Assembly (NCBI GenBank): GCA_003564655.1
Contig: PXES01000032.1
Location: 1 to 9,418 of the forward strand
DNA length: 9,418 nt
From: Paracoccaceae bacterium
GTDB taxonomy: Bacteria; Pseudomonadota; Alphaproteobacteria; Rhodobacterales; Rhodobacteraceae
Reading direction: 5' to 3'
In this document: positions 6,925 to 9,418 of the stretch, one piece after another
Numbering within the stretch: the stretch's first letter is position 1
Layout: each line of letters begins with the position of its first letter
Notes under the pieces: generated by a model
What the model was told of the DNA's origin: nothing
What the model saw: only the letters and a program-made list of their open reading frames with translations
The model's database searches: none
Position numbers and translations under genes: made by a program

Positions 6925-7710
6925 CTAGTGCCGGTTCGCGTGGCGCAACCGCCAGGCGGCCCGCGCCTCGGCGGGCAGGATCAGCGCGCATCGCAGATAG
7001 CGCAGCGCAAGCCGACGCGGGTCAGAGAGCATACGCCACACCCATTCCAGCGCCAGGCGCCGCACCAGCCAGGGCGCCCGCCGCTGTGCGCCGCCCAGAA
7101 AGTCGAGCCCCGCACCGATCGACACGAAACCGCAGCCCGGCACGCGCGCAAGTCCGCGTGCCGCGAAGACTTCCTGTCGCGGCGCGCCCAGCGCCACAAG
7201 GCACAGTCCGATGCCCGCGCCCGCGACCCGGGCAAGCAGCCGGTCCGCCTCGGGGCTTGCGGGGTCAAAGCCCATTGGCGGGGCATGACACAGCGCGATC
7301 CTTAGCCCCGGCGCGGTGGCGCGCAGCCGTTCGGCCGCGGCGTCGAGCACGTCGGCACGGCTTCCGATCAGCGCGACAGGCACGCGCAGTTCCGCGGCCA
7401 GCGCCGCCAGTGGCTCGACCAGGTCTGCGCCGGGGATCAGCGCGACGGGGCGCCCGGCGAGGCGCGACAGCCAGACGACGGGGTTGCCGTCGGCGACCAC
7501 GATGTCGTGCTGCGCATAAGCCGCCCGAAACCCCGCATCACTGCGCAGCTTGACCAGATGATCAAGATTGAGGGTCGCCAGCGCAAAGCCCGCGCGGAGC
7601 CCCAGACGCGCGCGCAAGTCCGCCATGAGCGCCGCCTCATCGAGGGGCGTTATCGCGATGCGGGTCTCGCGTTGCCTGAAAACCATTGGCGTGGGGTGCG
7701 CAGGGGTCAC
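6925..7710 (-). CDS. WecG/TagA/CpsF family glycosyltransferase (GT26)
   Basis: This 261-residue enzyme belongs to the family that adds the second sugar (for example ManNAc or ManNAcA) to an undecaprenyl-linked precursor during teichoic acid, enterobacterial common antigen or exopolysaccharide synthesis. It acts at the inner face of the membrane. The family motifs appear in order: TLNLDHLVKL at residues 46-55 (the T-x-N block), VADGNPVVW at 72-80 with the Asp that is catalytic in TagA, LVALGAPRQE at 171-180, and GAGLDFLGG at 199-207. The C-terminal appendage from about 211, rich in Arg, Trp and Leu, is the part that contacts the membrane and acceptor. The length is normal. The start is GTG at 7710 with GGAGG 8 bases upstream; an ATG at 7686 is less well placed. 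It is the first gene of the minus-strand cassette. Family assignment is strong. The specific sugar is unknown, so I give no gene symbol. Confidence 0.92.
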   Translation of the reverse strand: MTPAHPTPMVFRQRETRIAITPLDEAALMADLRARLGLRAGFALATLNLDHLVKLRSDAGFRAAYAQHDIVVADGNPVVWLSRLAGRPVALIPGADLVEPLAALAAELRVPVALIGSRADVLDAAAERLRATAPGLRIALCHAPPMGFDPASPEADRLLARVAGAGIGLCLVALGAPRQEVFAARGLARVPGCGFVSIGAGLDFLGGAQRRAPWLVRRLALEWVWRMLSDPRRLALRYLRCALILPAEARAAWRLRHANRH

Positions 7711-7798
7711 GCCTCGCTCCTCCGGTATGCAGTTGCAGTGTGCGCCCGCGTCTATCGCGCAGCGGTGGCGAGATTATGGCGCAAGGCGCTGCACAGTC

Positions 7799-7828
7799 AT
7801 TATATAGAAATTGCTTTGGCCGTAACAC
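7799..7828 (-). promoter_or_regulatory. Candidate promoter of the polysaccharide cassette
   Basis: On the minus strand a perfect TATAAT occupies 7804-7799. With an 18-base spacer the -35 would be GTGTTA (7828-7823), matching TTGACA at three of six positions. Transcription would start near 7791, leaving about 80 bases of leader before the GTG at 7710. The surrounding 7781-7860 is 38 of 80 G or C (about 48%), well below the genes. The -10 is good and the -35 poor, so either an activator helps or the match is chance. Confidence 0.4.
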
Positions 7829-7841
7829 GGGTGGCGATAAG
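7811..7841 (+). promoter_or_regulatory. Weak candidate promoter for the di-heme gene
   Basis: TTGCTT (7811-7816) and GATAAG (7836-7841) sit 19 bases apart on the plus strand, 44 bases upstream of the di-heme ATG. Each matches the housekeeping consensus only partly (three and four of six). The position is right, but the match alone would not stand out. It overlaps the opposing candidate promoter, so the two genes may share control. Confidence 0.2.
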
Positions 7842-7852
7842 CTTTGCGCGAA

Positions 7853-7871
7853 AACTTGATGACAGCAAGTT
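7853..7871 (+). promoter_or_regulatory. AACTTG-N7-CAAGTT inverted repeat before the ribosome binding site
   Basis: AACTTG (7853-7858) and CAAGTT (7866-7871) form a perfect 6-bp inverted repeat with a 7-base centre. It ends two bases before GGGAG (7873 area), the Shine-Dalgarno sequence of the di-heme gene. It could be an operator dyad or a small hairpin that affects ribosome access. Short length keeps confidence low. Confidence 0.3.
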
Positions 7872-7884
7872 GGGAGAGCGCGGC

Positions 7885-9418
7885 ATGCGGAGGTTCGAGC
7901 TTCAACGCAGGGTCGCTCTTGTGCTGTCGCTTGTGCTTTTCGCAGGATGGGGCGGGGTGCAGGCCCAGAGCCTGAATGACGGCATCGCCGCGATGGAGCG
8001 CGGCGAGTTTCAGCGCGCCTTCTCGATCCTGCGGCGGCTCGAGCAGGGTGGAGACCCGCGCGCGAGTGCGCTGATGGAGCAGATGTTCGGAAGCGCGGCC
8101 AGTACACCCCCTTTCATGCCGCCGCGCACAATAGAGCGGATCGACCCCGAAACGGCGGCCAGCACCGCTGTCGTCCCGCCCGAAGACGCGGCCCCCGCGC
8201 CGCCCGCGCGCCCCGCTGCAACAGCGGCCGCGCTGCGCCCGGCCGGTCCGCCGCGCCGGTCATTGCGCCCCATGGCGCGCCCGCGTCCCGCCCTGCCCGA
8301 TTTCGCCCTGCCCGCGCCGCTGGGCCCGCAGGATTTCCGCGAGGTCGATGAGGGCCTGGCGCGGCTGGGCCATCTGCTGTTCTTCGATCCGGTCCTGTCG
8401 GGCAATCGCGACATGTCCTGTGCGAGTTGCCACCTGCCGGGGATGGCGGATGTCGACATGGGGCACACGGCGCGGCCGCTGTGGAACCTTGGCGCGCATG
8501 AGTTGCGCGTGCTGACGCGTGACGGGCGCTATGCGGTGGGGGCGGATGATGACGGGGTGTTTCGGACCCCGCATGACGTGCCCCCCGACAGCGCGCCGGT
8601 TTCGCTTCTGGCCGCCAAGGCGATGTCCGCGCCGAGGAAGATGGCTGGCCCGGTGGGCAGCAACACACCAGCCGATGCACGCGCCGACGCGGCAGGCATC
8701 GCGGAGCTGTGGTCACGGATCAGCGCGCGCATCGACGCGATCCCGGCCTATGCGCTGGGCTTCGAGACGCAGCGGGACGCCGTCGGCCCTGTCAGGATCC
8801 ACGAGATCGGCGCCGCGCTGGCGGCCTTCATCGAGGCAGAGTTCCGCGCCATCGACACGCCTTTTGACCGCTACCTGCGCGAAGAGGCCGCGCTCTCTCC
8901 GGCAGCGGGCGAGGGGATGCGCCTGTTCTTCGGCAAGGCCGCCTGTGCGACCTGCCATTCCGGGCCATTGCTGAGTGACCAGAAATTCCATGCCATGGGA
9001 CAGCCCCCGCGTGACCCGGCAACCGCCCCCACCGACGGGCGTGCGGCAGTGACCGGTGCCACAGCCGATGCGCATGCCGTCCGCACGCCGATGCTTCGGA
9101 ATGTGGCGCGGGCCGGGGCGTGGGGTCATGACGGGGCGTTTTCGGATCTGGAGGCCTTTCTGGTGCATCACCTCGACCCGGTGGCGGGGCTTGATGGCTA
9201 TCTCGCACGCGCGCGCAGCGACGGTCATGGCCGCGCCGTGACCGAGGCGCTCGAGTCAGTGCGCACCGCCGCCGGGCGTGTCATGCTCGAGCGTCCGTTG
9301 GTTGTCCTCGCGTCCGACGAGATCGGGTTCCTGCGGAGTTTCCTCGACCTCCTGACTGATGAGGCGGCGATGGCGGGCCGAATGGGCACCCCTGCCGCGG
9401 TGCCAAGCGGCCTGCCCG
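7885..9418 (+). CDS. Secreted di-heme cytochrome c peroxidase/MauG-like protein with Sel1/TPR-like N-terminus (3' partial)
   Basis: The frame is open from the ATG at 7885 (GGGAG about 8 bases upstream) to the right edge, giving 511 visible codons. Residues 1-27 form a signal peptide (cleavage after VQA). Residues 31-67 (NDGIAAMERGEFQRAFSIL and following) resemble one Sel1/TPR repeat. About 69-149 is a Pro/Ala/Arg-rich linker. The catalytic part then has LGHLLFFDPVLSGN (161-174), heme site one C179-ASC-H183, LWNLG (199-203), heme site two C354-ATC-H358, RTPMLRNV (400-407), WGHDGAF (413-419) and HHLDP (428-432). This order matches the bacterial CcpA/MauG superfamily, which handles peroxide or oxidises partner proteins in the periplasm. 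Two departures stand out. Only 16 residues separate H183 from W200, where relatives have a long Gly-rich loop. The segment KAMSAPRKMAG (245-255) has Lys where the family usually has Gln and Glu. The superfamily is certain; peroxidase activity is doubtful. Confidence 0.88.
   Translation, partial: MRRFELQRRVALVLSLVLFAGWGGVQAQSLNDGIAAMERGEFQRAFSILRRLEQGGDPRASALMEQMFGSAASTPPFMPPRTIERIDPETAASTAVVPPEDAAPAPPARPAATAAALRPAGPPRRSLRPMARPRPALPDFALPAPLGPQDFREVDEGLARLGHLLFFDPVLSGNRDMSCASCHLPGMADVDMGHTARPLWNLGAHELRVLTRDGRYAVGADDDGVFRTPHDVPPDSAPVSLLAAKAMSAPRKMAGPVGSNTPADARADAAGIAELWSRISARIDAIPAYALGFETQRDAVGPVRIHEIGAALAAFIEAEFRAIDTPFDRYLREEAALSPAAGEGMRLFFGKAACATCHSGPLLSDQKFHAMGQPPRDPATAPTDGRAAVTGATADAHAVRTPMLRNVARAGAWGHDGAFSDLEAFLVHHLDPVAGLDGYLARARSDGHGRAVTEALESVRTAAGRVMLERPLVVLASDEIGFLRSFLDLLTDEAAMAGRMGTPAAVPSGLP

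Noticed and set aside
7857..7870. Possible FNR-type site (TTGAT-N4 half site) upstream of the di-heme gene
   Set aside because: The left half is perfect, but the right half reads GCAAG instead of ATCAA and matches at only one position. Peroxidase genes are often FNR-controlled, but this is not enough to call a site.
8010..8716. Overlapping minus-strand open frames opposite the di-heme gene
   Set aside because: The plus frame encodes a signal peptide and two CxxCH heme sites. The minus frames are Arg/Pro/Ala-rich with no motif.
8713..9228. Minus-strand open frame (171 codons) near the right edge
   Set aside because: It is antisense to the second heme domain and has no recognisable features.
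1..9418. tRNA, rRNA, CRISPR, insertion sequence or phage elements
   Set aside because: No cloverleaf, regularly spaced repeats, transposase, terminal inverted repeats or phage proteins were visible by reading both strands.

Overview
The window looks like chromosomal DNA from a GC-rich alphaproteobacterium, most likely Rhodobacteraceae. This rests on the high GC content, strong GC bias at third codon positions, and the kinds of protein present: an FtsX-type permease, a flavoprotein of the type usually fused to SelD, a WecG/TagA glycosyltransferase and a MauG/CcpA-like di-heme protein. The organism call is inference. I see no RNA genes, CRISPR array, insertion sequence or phage gene.

Layout. 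(1) Positions 1-1859, plus strand: the C-terminal three quarters of a large FtsX/MacB-type ABC permease (YbbP/LolE-like), cut by the left edge. (2) 1860-2057: a convergent intergenic region with a 9-bp perfect inverted repeat that may be a terminator. (3) 2058-3164, minus strand: an FAD/NAD(P) oxidoreductase matching the N-terminal half of SelD fusion proteins, here without the SelD kinase domain. (4) 3165-3278: a short spacer holding a perfect 14-bp palindrome. (5) 3279-7710, minus strand: a four-gene cassette, transcribed in the order WecG/TagA/CpsF glycosyltransferase, membrane-anchored SGNH hydrolase-like protein, secreted clan-A-like glycoside hydrolase and GT2 glycosyltransferase. The last three are packed with a 1-base gap and a 4-base ATGA overlap, which suggests translational coupling. 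(6) 7711-7884: an AT-rich divergent promoter region. (7) 7885 to the right edge, plus strand: a secreted di-heme cytochrome c peroxidase/MauG-like protein with an unusual N-terminal Sel1/TPR-like segment and a Pro/Ala-rich linker, cut by the right edge.

How the genes may work together. The cassette combines two cytoplasmic sugar transferases with two proteins exported to the cell envelope, one with hydrolase/esterase features and one with glycosidase features. This is the composition of a locus that makes and then trims or modifies a surface or secreted polysaccharide. The glycan and the exact activities cannot be read from the sequence. The di-heme protein shares the divergent control region with the cassette, but a functional link is only a guess. 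The ABC permease and the flavoprotein look like unrelated neighbours.

The best leads are the SGNH/glycosidase pair inside the glycosyltransferase operon, the di-heme protein that appears to have lost the usual distal-pocket Gln and Glu of peroxidases, and the flavoprotein standing without SelD.
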